DNA of 64,000 nt, from contig CAXXWR010000007.1 in assembly GCA_963666805.2 (NCBI GenBank), positions 310,001 to 374,000 of the forward strand, written 5' to 3'. Both the position numbers and the translations under genes were made by a program. The DNA is from Fusibacter sp963666805 (lineage in GTDB: Bacteria > Bacillota > Clostridia > Peptostreptococcales > Acidaminobacteraceae). Under the pieces are notes generated by a model, which was not told where the DNA came from, searched no databases, and saw nothing but the letters and a program-made list of their open reading frames with translations. Of this stretch, positions 17,360 to 26,067 are shown piece by piece (the stretch's first letter is position 1; each line of letters starts with the position of its first letter).

Positions 17360-19045
17360 TTAGGCTTGTTTGCACACTTCTTTATCATTGGGAATCACAA
17401 TTGTAAAAGTGGTTCCTTCATGAAGTGTGCTTTTTACAGTTAAGCTCCCATTATGTTTTTTAATAATATCTTGGCTGATAGCAAGTCCAAGACCGCTGCC
17501 CTTGCCAAAGGGTTTACTGGTATAACCTTGTTCAAACACTTTCTCTAAATTTTCAGGCAAAATGCCACACCCCGTGTCCGAAATGCTAATAATGGCATTG
17601 TCATTTTCATAACGTGTTTTAATGCGGATAGTTCCCGTCTTTTCTATGGCATCAATGGCATTGACAATGAGGTTGAGAAAGACTTGATTGAGCATAGACG
17701 CATGACAAAATATCAAAGGCAATTGACCAAAGTCTTCTTCAATAGTGACGCGACTTTTCCACAGATTAGAGGTAAGAACAAGGACACTGCGTAACGCTTC
17801 ATGAATATCCGCTTCATTAAAATCAGATTGATCTATTCTTGAAAAATTTTTAATGCTCTTAATGATATCAGCAATTCTATTAGAGGCATCTAAGACCATT
17901 TGGTTACCAGGCGTAATTTGATCCAATTTATGCTTTATTTTTTCAATATCAGATTCATTGCTTACTGATTTAAGCACCATATCTGTTAATTGAGCGTTAC
18001 TTTTAATCGCTCCTACCGGTGTATTGATTTCATGTACAATGGCTGCTGTAATTTGACCAATTGATGCCATTTTTTCAGTTTGAATGAGTTGTTTATTTTG
18101 TTCATCTATGATTTTTTGTTTTTCTATGAGGTCTTCATTTTGGGCTTGAAGTTCCATATTTTGATTTTCTAGCACTTGCTTGTTATCTGCCATATTTTGA
18201 TAAATCTCATTCGAATATTGAATCAATTTACTGATTTCTTTAGGGGGTCTCTTAATGTCAATTTGATAACACTCTAAAGAATCCAAATCATTTTCAGCCA
18301 GTTTAAACAACTGCTTATTGACTTCATCTATGGGCTTAACAATCCCTCTTGACCGATTTCGACTTAAAAAATGAACCAATATCATAGAAATTAAAACAGT
18401 AACCCCTATTAAAATAATCAATATGACTACAAGACCTTGAATAAGCCATGCATCTGTTGTTAAAGTGATCTTGCCAATCAGATCTCCTTTTTCGTTGATG
18501 ATATCTATGATTCGAGTATTCTTCTTAACCATCCGATTAATCATTTCAATGCTCGCTTGACCACCATTATCAAGATTCAAATGATAATTATAAAGTTCTA
18601 AATCAATATTCCCCATATTTTCAACAACAGAATAGTCATTGAAAAAATCGTTAAGTTGGTCATAGGCATTTCGACTAATAATCATTAATCGCTTGATATC
18701 ATTTTCATTTTTAATCACAATGCGGTGACGGCTGTTTAAGTCAATCAACTCCCCTTCATCATCGGTTACAAGGTGTTCAGCTCTCTGATTTTCAAGGGTA
18801 GTAATTAGGCTTTCTACCGATTGTTCACGATAAGCAAATGCTTTGACTTGCGTGCGATTGACAATACTCGCTGTATCTTGATAGCGATTGATAATATCAT
18901 CTTCCATTGATTTGGTAATAAAATAGGATGAAGGATAAATAAGGAAAAAGAGTAGTGGAATCATCAATAGAAGAAGGACAAACATTGTCATAAAATGACT
19001 CAAAAGCATGGCATTTTTAATTTTTCTTTTTATAGAATTTTTCAT
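17360..19045 (-). CDS. Membrane sensor histidine kinase
   Basis: A 561-residue kinase. Transmembrane segments lie at about residues 15-38 and 205-230, with a roughly 165-residue extracellular sensor domain between them. A HAMP-like stretch and a long coiled coil (about 285-330, repeating Glu-Asn-Gln) precede the H-box AAIVHEINTPVGAIKSN, with the histidine near residue 340. The ATPase boxes are NLIVNAIDAI, DTGCGI and GKGSGLGLAIS. The gene is transcribed away from a REC-HD-GYP gene that starts 147 bases off, so the two are probable partners controlling cyclic di-GMP turnover. Confidence 0.88.
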   Translation of the reverse strand: MKNSIKRKIKNAMLLSHFMTMFVLLLLMIPLLFFLIYPSSYFITKSMEDDIINRYQDTASIVNRTQVKAFAYREQSVESLITTLENQRAEHLVTDDEGELIDLNSRHRIVIKNENDIKRLMIISRNAYDQLNDFFNDYSVVENMGNIDLELYNYHLNLDNGGQASIEMINRMVKKNTRIIDIINEKGDLIGKITLTTDAWLIQGLVVILIILIGVTVLISMILVHFLSRNRSRGIVKPIDEVNKQLFKLAENDLDSLECYQIDIKRPPKEISKLIQYSNEIYQNMADNKQVLENQNMELQAQNEDLIEKQKIIDEQNKQLIQTEKMASIGQITAAIVHEINTPVGAIKSNAQLTDMVLKSVSNESDIEKIKHKLDQITPGNQMVLDASNRIADIIKSIKNFSRIDQSDFNEADIHEALRSVLVLTSNLWKSRVTIEEDFGQLPLIFCHASMLNQVFLNLIVNAIDAIEKTGTIRIKTRYENDNAIISISDTGCGILPENLEKVFEQGYTSKPFGKGSGLGLAISQDIIKKHNGSLTVKSTLHEGTTFTIVIPNDKEVCKQA

Positions 19046-19192
19046 AAAAACCTCATTTCATAGAAACTTTACATTTATGTAGAAATACGCGCCATCAATT
19101 TATGATAAAATGATTACACTTACTATCATTATACACAAGAAACATTAATAGAAGGGTAAATATTTTGTAAACCAAGACGAGGAGATTTAGGT

Positions 19193-20260
19193 ATGTATAA
19201 AATAATTGTTGTTGATGATGAACCGATGATTACATCAACGCTTCGGGCATTAATTGAAATGATGCTAGACTACACCGTCTACACCTTTAATGACCCCTTG
19301 GAATTACTAGAGAGTGATCACGTAAAAAATGAAAAAATCGACTTGATTATTTCTGACTTTATTATGCCTCAAATGAATGGGCTTGATTTACTGGCTGAAG
19401 TCAAAAAACATCAACCTAATATTGTCACCATCCTGCTAACGGGTTATTCCGATAAAGAAAGTGCCATTCAAAGTATTAACGATTTGGGTCTCTATTATTA
19501 TTTAGAAAAACCATGGGATAATAATGAGCTCATCAAAATTATTCGCAACGGCATTGAAAAAGCTACACTTGAAAATGAATTAAAAAGCAAACTGGTCCTT
19601 ATTGAAAAAAAGAACAATGAAATTAAAAGACTCTATGATCTTCTACGACGTGATTACAATAAAGAAATGGATAATGTCATTGAGATGATTATCAGTTTAA
19701 CGAATGTCATTGAAGCCAAAGATGCTTACACTGATGGTCATACAAGACGTGTTTCCGATTTAAGTGTCGCCATTGGTCAAAAGATAGGTCTTGATGAAAA
19801 AACACTCAACCGTCTAGAATTAGGCGCGATGATTCACGATATTGGAAAAGTCTCTACACCAGAAACGATTCTCAATAAACCCGGTCGTCTTACACCAGAC
19901 GAATTCAATATCATGAAAAATCATCCTGAAGATGGTGCCAATATCATTATGCCACTTACCCCTCTTACTGAAATAGTTCCCATTGTCCTTTCCCACCATG
20001 AAAAACTTGATGGTTCGGGTTATCCTAACGGTTTGAAAGCTGAGCAATTGACACAAGAGGTCCGCATTGTGTGTATTTGTGATATTTTCGATGCCCTCTA
20101 TTCAGAAAGACCCTATAGAAAAGCTTTATCTTATGACCAAGTGAAAAACATCATGGATGAAGAGGTAAGTGCCAATCATATTGATGGTGAACTGGTTAAA
20201 GTCCTCTATTCATTATATGATGAAGGCGTTATTAATAATATTTATAACCACTATAAATAG
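19193..20260 (+). CDS. Response regulator with HD-GYP phosphodiesterase output
   Basis: A 355-residue protein. The receiver domain (1-125) has D8/D9, phosphoacceptor D55 in ISDFIMPQMNG and the lysine in LEKPWD. A coiled-coil linker (about 125-165) leads to an HD-GYP domain with DGHTRRVSDLS, the metal motif MIHDIGKV, and HHEKLDGSGYPNG containing the GYP triad. HD-GYP domains hydrolyse cyclic di-GMP. All catalytic motifs are present, so an active enzyme gated by phosphorylation is expected. GAGGAG precedes ATG 19193. The probable cognate kinase is the divergent gene next door. Confidence 0.92.
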   Translation: MYKIIVVDDEPMITSTLRALIEMMLDYTVYTFNDPLELLESDHVKNEKIDLIISDFIMPQMNGLDLLAEVKKHQPNIVTILLTGYSDKESAIQSINDLGLYYYLEKPWDNNELIKIIRNGIEKATLENELKSKLVLIEKKNNEIKRLYDLLRRDYNKEMDNVIEMIISLTNVIEAKDAYTDGHTRRVSDLSVAIGQKIGLDEKTLNRLELGAMIHDIGKVSTPETILNKPGRLTPDEFNIMKNHPEDGANIIMPLTPLTEIVPIVLSHHEKLDGSGYPNGLKAEQLTQEVRIVCICDIFDALYSERPYRKALSYDQVKNIMDEEVSANHIDGELVKVLYSLYDEGVINNIYNHYK

Positions 20261-20309
20261 TTTATTTTTTTTAAATTCAGGGTAATAATCACTAGAAGGG
20301 GGATTCAAT

Positions 20310-21218
20310 ATGTTTACAATTAAAAGATTAGATGCAGCCTACGAAAAAGCACTCCGTATCCCTATTAATCACGATTCTAAGTTTATTCTTTTTAGTGATG
20401 TCCATCGCGGTGATAACAGTCTTTCTGATGAATTCGCCCACAATCAAAATATATACTATTTTGCGCTCCAATATTATTATAATCACGATTATACCTATAT
20501 TGAAGTGGGAGATGGTGATGAACTCTGGGAACATTCTAAATTTGAAGTTATTCGTTATGCCCATAGTGATGTGTTCATGTTACTCAGAAAATATTATGAT
20601 GAAAACCGTTTTATTATGCTTTACGGCAACCACAATATCGCTTTTAGTAAAGAACATGCTATTGAAAACACACTTTTTTCATTTTATGATGAATATGAGG
20701 AGTTCTACTCTGAACTTTTCCCCAATATCAAAGTGTATGAATCTGTGATTTTGCAAGATACTGACGCAAATAAGGAAATACTCATTGCCCATGGCCACCA
20801 AGGTGACTTTATCAACGATCAGATTTGGCCTGTTATGAAATTATTGAGTCGACATTTTTGGCGTTATCTTCATATCGTCGGATTTAGAAATCCTGCAAGT
20901 CCAGCTAAAAATGCCCATAAACGACATAAACTTGAGCGTAATTTTGTCAAATGGATTTCTATGCGTGAAACGCCCTTGATTGTTGGGCATACCCATCGTC
21001 CAAAATATCCTAAAAAAACAGACATTCCTTATTTTAATACGGGGTGTTGTATACACCCACGTAATATTACTGGCATTGAAGTCAGCAATGGTGAAATTTC
21101 ACTTGTTGAGTGGAAGATTGCACCCGATCAATCCGGACACTTAAAAATTAAAAGACGCATTGCAAGAGGGCCAAGACCCCTTACCGATTTTTACTATACT
21201 GGAGGTAAAATAGAATGA
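20310..21218 (+). CDS. Calcineurin-like metallophosphoesterase
   Basis: A 302-residue soluble metallophosphoesterase. The metal-binding series is complete: FSDVHRGDN, VGDGDELWE, YGNHN, AHGHQGD and VGHTHRPKY. The distribution resembles LpxH/YfcE-type enzymes, but the substrate cannot be deduced. A conserved NTGCCIHPRNITGIEV follows the last motif. GGGGG lies a few bases before ATG 20310. The gene starts 49 bases after the HD-GYP gene and ends with a 4-base overlap (ATGA) onto a DUF4250-like small gene, so the two products are made in coupled fashion. Confidence 0.85.
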   Translation: MFTIKRLDAAYEKALRIPINHDSKFILFSDVHRGDNSLSDEFAHNQNIYYFALQYYYNHDYTYIEVGDGDELWEHSKFEVIRYAHSDVFMLLRKYYDENRFIMLYGNHNIAFSKEHAIENTLFSFYDEYEEFYSELFPNIKVYESVILQDTDANKEILIAHGHQGDFINDQIWPVMKLLSRHFWRYLHIVGFRNPASPAKNAHKRHKLERNFVKWISMRETPLIVGHTHRPKYPKKTDIPYFNTGCCIHPRNITGIEVSNGEISLVEWKIAPDQSGHLKIKRRIARGPRPLTDFYYTGGKIE

Positions 21219-21388
21219 TTCCACAAGATCCTGTCATGCTATTGAGCTTTATCAATACCAAGCTAAGGGACTTCTATCCCGATCTTGACAGTTGTTGCCA
21301 AGACCTCGACCTTTCAAGCACAGACTTGATAGAACGCCTTAAAGCCATTGATTATCACTATAACCCAGCGATTAATCAATTTGTATAA
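21215..21388 (+). CDS. DUF4250-like small protein (57 residues)
   Basis: A short gene with start ATG 21215 overlapping the phosphoesterase stop, and GGAGG 9 bases upstream inside that gene. The product begins MIPQDPVMLLSFINTKLRD and ends DYHYNPAINQFV, the pattern I associate with the DUF4250 small-protein family of Clostridia. Function is unknown. It looks like a soluble helical protein with a Cys-Cys pair at residues 27-28. The ATGA overlap suggests a functional tie to the metallophosphoesterase. Confidence 0.75.
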   Translation: MIPQDPVMLLSFINTKLRDFYPDLDSCCQDLDLSSTDLIERLKAIDYHYNPAINQFV

Positions 21389-21424
21389 GCGCACCTTAAT
21401 ACTTTGGCTAAAAGATTAGAAAAT

Positions 21425-21482
21425 TAAAGAGCCTTTTTCAACTAAGAGGATTGCCATTACCTCTTCTGAGAAAGACTCTTTT
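21425..21482. terminator. Bidirectional terminator between DUF4250 and EAL genes
   Basis: An imperfect stem pairs AAAGAGCCTTTTTCA with TGAGAAAGACTCTTT, and an inner AAGAGG / CCTCTT pair closes the loop. T-runs flank it on both strands. It separates two convergent genes. Confidence 0.7.
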
Positions 21483-23888
21483 TTAATGTGATAAGAGCGC
21501 CATCACTTCTTCAGCTGAAATTGGTTTTGAAAGGTAATACCCTTGATAATAGTCGCATCCCAATTCATTTAAGAAGTCTAGTTGTTCTTGGTTTTCAATA
21601 CCTTCTGCTATGATTTTCATGTCCAATTGATGTCCCATTTGAATAATCAACTTAATGAGGTTCTGCATTTTTTCACTTGCCAGCATGCCATCTACAAAGG
21701 ACCTATCTATTTTTAAGGCACTGGCGTTTAATTGACCTAAGTGCCCTATGGAAGAATAACCCGTTCCAAAATCATCTAAGTGCACTTCTATTGCCATTTC
21801 ACTAAACCGCTCAAGATTATCCATCACCGCATCAATATATTGACTAATTGCTGTCTCTGTCACTTCAACGATAAGATGAGACGGTGAAAAATCAAATGCC
21901 TTGATGGTTTCAGTCATTTCTTCAAAATAATTTTGAGTCAATAAATCTAAGAAAGACACATTCACAGACATGGTTATGTCACTATGCTCATTTTCAATTG
22001 CCTTGCCTAAAGCGCATGCTTTCTCTAACACTTGTAAATCGATTTTATTAACAATTCCCATCTCTTCTGCTAATGGAATAAAGACTTCTGGCGAGATATA
22101 ACCATAGTGTTGATGTTTAAGCCTTACTAGTGCTTCAAAACCAATAATTTTGATATGATCTTGAGTGTATTGGTATTGCGGTTGATAAACTACCTCAAAC
22201 CGTTTCTCGCTTATTGCTTCTGACAAATAAAAAGATAACTGTTTGAGATAGGTTTTCTGATTGTAAAAGTCCCATTGGAAACCAACCAAGTGATTCACTT
22301 GGTGTGTTGTATTACAATATTCTAAAGTAACATTGAGTCGTTCAATCATTTCATCCTCTGTTAGGTCTCTTTCATAAAGATGAAAAGGATAGACCAATTC
22401 AATTTCGATTTTATAATTTTGTACCATCAACGGTTCAGAAAAGGCACTATTCAGGGCATTAATAGCTGCATTGACAGTTGATCTGTTCTTCTCTTTTTCT
22501 AAAATAATAATCCCAAAAACGCCCTTTTTAATTTGAGCATTTATTGAGAACCCTTCAAAAACTTTACTAATTTCTAAACCCACCTGATACTGAATCAAAT
22601 CTAGTATTTTTCTGCCATAAACCCGTTCAATTTGATACATATCATAGATACCAACATACATTACCATTAAAGGATCAACAGAAGGATAATAGTATTTTTT
22701 TATAGTATCCATAAAGTAGTCTTCATTTAAAAAGCCTGTAATGGGATTATGGAAGGCATAAAAAGCAACTTTTTCTTCCTCTAATTTTCTCTGATTAATA
22801 TCTAAAATAGAACCTGTAATTCTAAAAAGTTTACCTGATGAATCAAATTCAGCCAAGGCTCTTATCAGCACCCATTTTGACTTGCCCTGTTTGGTTCTCA
22901 TCTTTATTTCTCTTGACAAAATTTCATCACGACGCCAAACATCTTTAACAACAAAATAAATTTCAATACTCTTGTACTCATCCTCTACCAGTTCAAAGAA
23001 ACGGCGCATGACTTCTTCTCGTTCAGAAGAATCAAACTCTAAAATCTCACATAACTGTTCTGAGATAAACCAGACTTTCGTAATCGGATAATAATCAAAA
23101 AAGCCTTCTTCACTAGCAGCTAATACTCTTTGGTATCTTTTTTCAGATTCTTCGAGTTGCCAGCGGTATTCATTGAGCTCATCAAAATTTTCTTGGAGCG
23201 CTTCTTCTGTTGCTGCCATTTGTTCATAAAGAGCTCTGATTTCCATATTTTGTTCTTGTAAATCTGACTTGGTCAGCTGGAGTTCATCAATACGTTGTCT
23301 GTTTTTTTGCTCTGTATTAACCAAATAATAGAGTAATCCCAATAGATTACAAGCCATAATTATACTTAAAAATAAGTGATCGTAAAAAAGTTTTAAATAG
23401 GACGAGTTAGGCTGGGTAAAAACAACCCAAATTATAAAGACTCCCATTGATAAAAAACCTAATATGTAGATATCTATCACAGATAAGGATTTATAAGGAT
23501 TTCTCTTTTTTTGATAGGCCTTATAGACATAGATGATGATAATACTGATAGCAGCAATCAAAGCACTCATAGGTGCAAATCCATTCCCCAAAAAAAGTTG
23601 AAATACAGTCACTGAAAACAAAGTGACAAAACCCGTTTCAAGTCCATAAAGAATCGTCGCTAATAAAATCATCACCAATCGACCGTCTAAACTTAAACCA
23701 TCAAAAACAAAATAAGATGCCACAGATGATACAATGGCTAAGGCAGCAAAAAAAAGACCTATGAACAGCCTTCCCCATTTTGAAAACCCGTATTCGATCA
23801 GTCTGGTTTTCACAAGGAGACCATAGATGACAAGGGTAATAAAACTAAAATTAAAAATTGTATTAATAAAAAATAAATAGTCATCCAT
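21483..23888 (-). CDS. Membrane cyclic di-GMP phosphodiesterase (5TM-PAS-degenerate GGDEF-EAL)
   Basis: A roughly 801-residue protein. Five to six membrane segments form a LytS-like 5TM region (DGRLVMILLATILYGLETG, then FLGNG). A coiled coil, then a PAS domain (RYQRVLAASEEGFFDY to GSILDINQR) follow. The GGDEF domain has IKKGVFGIII at the signature position, so cyclase activity is lost. The EAL domain is intact: FEALVRLKH, SVNVSFLD, DDFGTGYSS and AEGIEN. It should hydrolyse cyclic di-GMP at the membrane. I prefer ATG 23888, preceded by AGAGGAC; longer in-frame starts up to 23954 lack a binding site. Confidence 0.85.
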   Translation of the reverse strand: MDDYLFFINTIFNFSFITLVIYGLLVKTRLIEYGFSKWGRLFIGLFFAALAIVSSVASYFVFDGLSLDGRLVMILLATILYGLETGFVTLFSVTVFQLFLGNGFAPMSALIAAISIIIIYVYKAYQKKRNPYKSLSVIDIYILGFLSMGVFIIWVVFTQPNSSYLKLFYDHLFLSIIMACNLLGLLYYLVNTEQKNRQRIDELQLTKSDLQEQNMEIRALYEQMAATEEALQENFDELNEYRWQLEESEKRYQRVLAASEEGFFDYYPITKVWFISEQLCEILEFDSSEREEVMRRFFELVEDEYKSIEIYFVVKDVWRRDEILSREIKMRTKQGKSKWVLIRALAEFDSSGKLFRITGSILDINQRKLEEEKVAFYAFHNPITGFLNEDYFMDTIKKYYYPSVDPLMVMYVGIYDMYQIERVYGRKILDLIQYQVGLEISKVFEGFSINAQIKKGVFGIIILEKEKNRSTVNAAINALNSAFSEPLMVQNYKIEIELVYPFHLYERDLTEDEMIERLNVTLEYCNTTHQVNHLVGFQWDFYNQKTYLKQLSFYLSEAISEKRFEVVYQPQYQYTQDHIKIIGFEALVRLKHQHYGYISPEVFIPLAEEMGIVNKIDLQVLEKACALGKAIENEHSDITMSVNVSFLDLLTQNYFEEMTETIKAFDFSPSHLIVEVTETAISQYIDAVMDNLERFSEMAIEVHLDDFGTGYSSIGHLGQLNASALKIDRSFVDGMLASEKMQNLIKLIIQMGHQLDMKIIAEGIENQEQLDFLNELGCDYYQGYYLSKPISAEEVMALLSH

Positions 23889-24011
23889 TTTAAAATAGTC
23901 CTCTGTTTCTTTTAGTCTAATAACCATCAAGTTATCGTCATTTAACTGCAACAAACTTAATCGTCGCTATGGTTTATTATTACCCATAAATGCTGAGGAC
24001 AATCCCTTCTT

Positions 24012-24362
24012 TTATTCCTTATCAAGACTATTGGTCTGCTTAAAATCCCCCACCTGATGATTAAATATTTCTTTTAGTTCTTCAATCATTTTACGAGAAT
24101 CATCCAAAACGGCTTCTCCTTTAGTCGTTGTGGAATAGTATTTTCTCATTTTCCCCCCTACCGTTTTCTTCTGAAGAGATAAGAGGCCCTCTTTCTCCAT
24201 TTTATGAAAAATAGGATAGATAGTCCCTGGACTGATAGAATAGCCGTGATGGGCCAATTCTTCTATCATCCAAGCCCCATAAATTGCTTCTTCTCTAGCA
24301 TGATGTAATATATGAATTTGTATAAATGATAAAAAAAGTTTTCTCAATAAAGAATCTTGCAT
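24012..24362 (-). CDS. PadR-family transcriptional regulator
   Basis: A 116-residue winged-helix regulator. The PadR signature is clear: FIQIHILHHAREEAIYGAWMIEEL, SISPGTIYPIFHKMEKEGLL, and a wing GGKMRKYYSTTTKGEAVL. I start it at ATG 24362, preceded by GGAGATG; upstream in-frame starts lack a binding site and fall in the operator region. It is divergent from a FetAB-like transporter, and two palindromes lie between them, so it probably represses itself and the transporter. Confidence 0.87.
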   Translation of the reverse strand: MQDSLLRKLFLSFIQIHILHHAREEAIYGAWMIEELAHHGYSISPGTIYPIFHKMEKEGLLSLQKKTVGGKMRKYYSTTTKGEAVLDDSRKMIEELKEIFNHQVGDFKQTNSLDKE

Positions 24363-24387
24363 GTCTTCATCTCCTATGTTACGATAA

Positions 24388-24417
24388 TATCGAAAGTCGA
24401 TAACGATATTCGATATC
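24388..24417. promoter_or_regulatory. Paired palindromes between padR and fetA
   Basis: Two adjacent inverted repeats: TATCGA-aag-TCGATA (24388-24402) and GATAT-tcg-ATATC (24405-24417). They sit 26 bases upstream of padR and about 80 bases upstream of the transporter genes. The position fits an autoregulatory PadR operator. Confidence 0.55.
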
Positions 24418-24496
24418 AATAGTTTATCGGTTATATAGGCTTTCTGTCAAGGTTTAAAAATAAACAAATTGATACAATAGATGAGGAGGTGTGGTG

Positions 24497-25114
24497 GTGA
24501 TTACATTCAACCATTGTTATTTAAAATTAAATGAGAAAAATATTCTGGATGATTTTTCTTTAACCATTAATCAAGGAGACAAAGTTCTCATTACTGGTAA
24601 ATCTGGTACAGGTAAGTCAACCCTACTCAATATTTTATTGGGCTTCACTCCGCTTGATAAAGGCGAGATTCTCTACCATTCAAAACCGCTAAAGGGTTCA
24701 GATTTTAAAAGTTTTAGAAGAAACTGCGCCTATGTTAACCAAGATGTCACCTTAAGATCTGGAACGGTTAAAGAAATTCTAGAAGACATCAGCCAGTTCT
24801 CTTATAATGTATTAAATCCAACTTTATCTCAAGAGACCATTGATTTTTTAGAGTTCGAGCCCCAACTGTTTCATCAAGCTATTGAAGATTTATCTGGAGG
24901 CGAACGTCAGCGTTTAGGCCTACTTATTGCCTTTGCCCTTAAAAGGCCCATTTATCTATTGGATGAAATCACTTCTGCACTTGACCATGATTTAAAAGTG
25001 AAAGTTGTCAATTATCTCTTAGATATAGAAGCCACAGTCATTATTGTCAGCCATGATCAAGAATGGCTAGAGGTTCAACATGCCCATCGGGTTAAAAAGG
25101 TGGTGCTCTCATGA
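24497..25114 (+). CDS. FetA/YbbL-like ABC transporter ATPase
   Basis: A roughly 205-residue ABC ATPase of the compact FetA type. Walker A is GKSGTGKSTLLN, the signature motif is DLSGGERQRLG, Walker B is PIYLLDEITSALD and the switch histidine is in IIVSHDQEW. The start is one of three tandem GTG codons (24491, 24494, 24497); the last has the best spacing from GAGGAGGT (24483-24490). It overlaps the permease gene by 4 bases. FetAB is known as a metal (iron) exporter helping resistance to oxidative stress. The metal here is inferred. Confidence 0.82.
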   Translation: MITFNHCYLKLNEKNILDDFSLTINQGDKVLITGKSGTGKSTLLNILLGFTPLDKGEILYHSKPLKGSDFKSFRRNCAYVNQDVTLRSGTVKEILEDISQFSYNVLNPTLSQETIDFLEFEPQLFHQAIEDLSGGERQRLGLLIAFALKRPIYLLDEITSALDHDLKVKVVNYLLDIEATVIIVSHDQEWLEVQHAHRVKKVVLS

Positions 25115-25890
25115 CTTCCATTACTTATTTAGGAATTGCATCACTTCTCCTCTTAGTTATTCCTACTTTAATTATTAATCTCCGACTGAATATCAATATC
25201 AATCGTGCCCTTATCATCTCTTTAATCCGCATGGTCATTCAACTCAGCTTAGTGGGTATTTATCTCCAATACATCTTTGATCTTAACTCAACACTCCTTA
25301 ATATAAGCTATATCATTGTCATGATGGGGGTTGCTACTTTTTCCATTATTCATTCAACTTCTCTAAGACTCAAACACTTATTTTTACCTATTTTTACTTC
25401 AATGCTCATCCCCAATCTCATTATTCTTATATATTTTAACAGCTTTGTCATTCGACTTGACCATATTTTTGAAGCAAGGTATATGATTACTATTGGGGGC
25501 ATGCTTTTAGGCAATGTTTTAAGCGGTGATATTATAGGCTTACAAACTTTTTATCAAGGCATTAAAGACCAGAAAGACAGGGTTTACTACGACTTTGCTC
25601 TAGGTGCAACCCGTTTTCAAGCCATCAAGCCTTATCTTAAACGGGCTATCAGTGCTTCGGTTAAACCAACAATTGCCTCCATGGCAACTATCGGTCTAGT
25701 GGCACTGCCCGGCATGATGACCGGTCAAATCTTAGGGGGCAGTGTACCTCTTCATGCTATTATGTATCAGATGGCGATTATGATTGCTATTTTTGTTACA
25801 CGCTATTTTAATATTCTCCTTTCAATTCTCTTTTCTCTCCCTCTTGTCTTTGATGAAAGAGATTGTTTAAAATCAGATATTTTTAAATAA
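25111..25890 (+). CDS. FetB/YbbM-like ABC permease (UPF0014)
   Basis: A 259-residue membrane protein with six to seven hydrophobic segments. UPF0014 signatures visible are SLIRMVIQLSLVGIYLQYIF, ITIGGMLLGNVLSGD, FALGATRFQAIKPYLKRAISAS and IGLVALPGMMTGQILGGS. It pairs with the ATPase gene that overlaps it. The pair should export a metal, by analogy with FetAB. It is followed by a strong terminator. Confidence 0.85.
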   Translation: MTSITYLGIASLLLLVIPTLIINLRLNININRALIISLIRMVIQLSLVGIYLQYIFDLNSTLLNISYIIVMMGVATFSIIHSTSLRLKHLFLPIFTSMLIPNLIILIYFNSFVIRLDHIFEARYMITIGGMLLGNVLSGDIIGLQTFYQGIKDQKDRVYYDFALGATRFQAIKPYLKRAISASVKPTIASMATIGLVALPGMMTGQILGGSVPLHAIMYQMAIMIAIFVTRYFNILLSILFSLPLVFDERDCLKSDIFK

Positions 25891-25923
25891 GTGGAGATCG
25901 CTTGCAAGTGACTTAGGGCTAAA

Positions 25924-25957
25924 AAAAATCGGTATACATTTCTGTATACCGATTTTT
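25924..25957. terminator. Bidirectional terminator after fetB
   Basis: A perfect 15-bp stem AAAAATCGGTATACA / TGTATACCGATTTTT with a 4-base loop and T-runs on both strands. It lies between the convergent transporter and CoA-transferase genes. The remaining bases up to 26067 hold no recognisable gene. Confidence 0.9.
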
Positions 25958-26067
25958 CTTTGACCGTATACGCCTATGGCATAAGACGTAAGATCATCCA
26001 TCAATATAGGGTGCTCGTTCCACCTTGTGGGGTTTGACAAGTGACCACTCAAGGCAGTGACGATAGC

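Noticed and set aside
20332..20748. 138-codon plus-strand frame overlapping the metallophosphoesterase gene
   Set aside because: It is a shifted frame of a gene with all metal motifs intact and gives a low-complexity Ile/Met-rich sequence.
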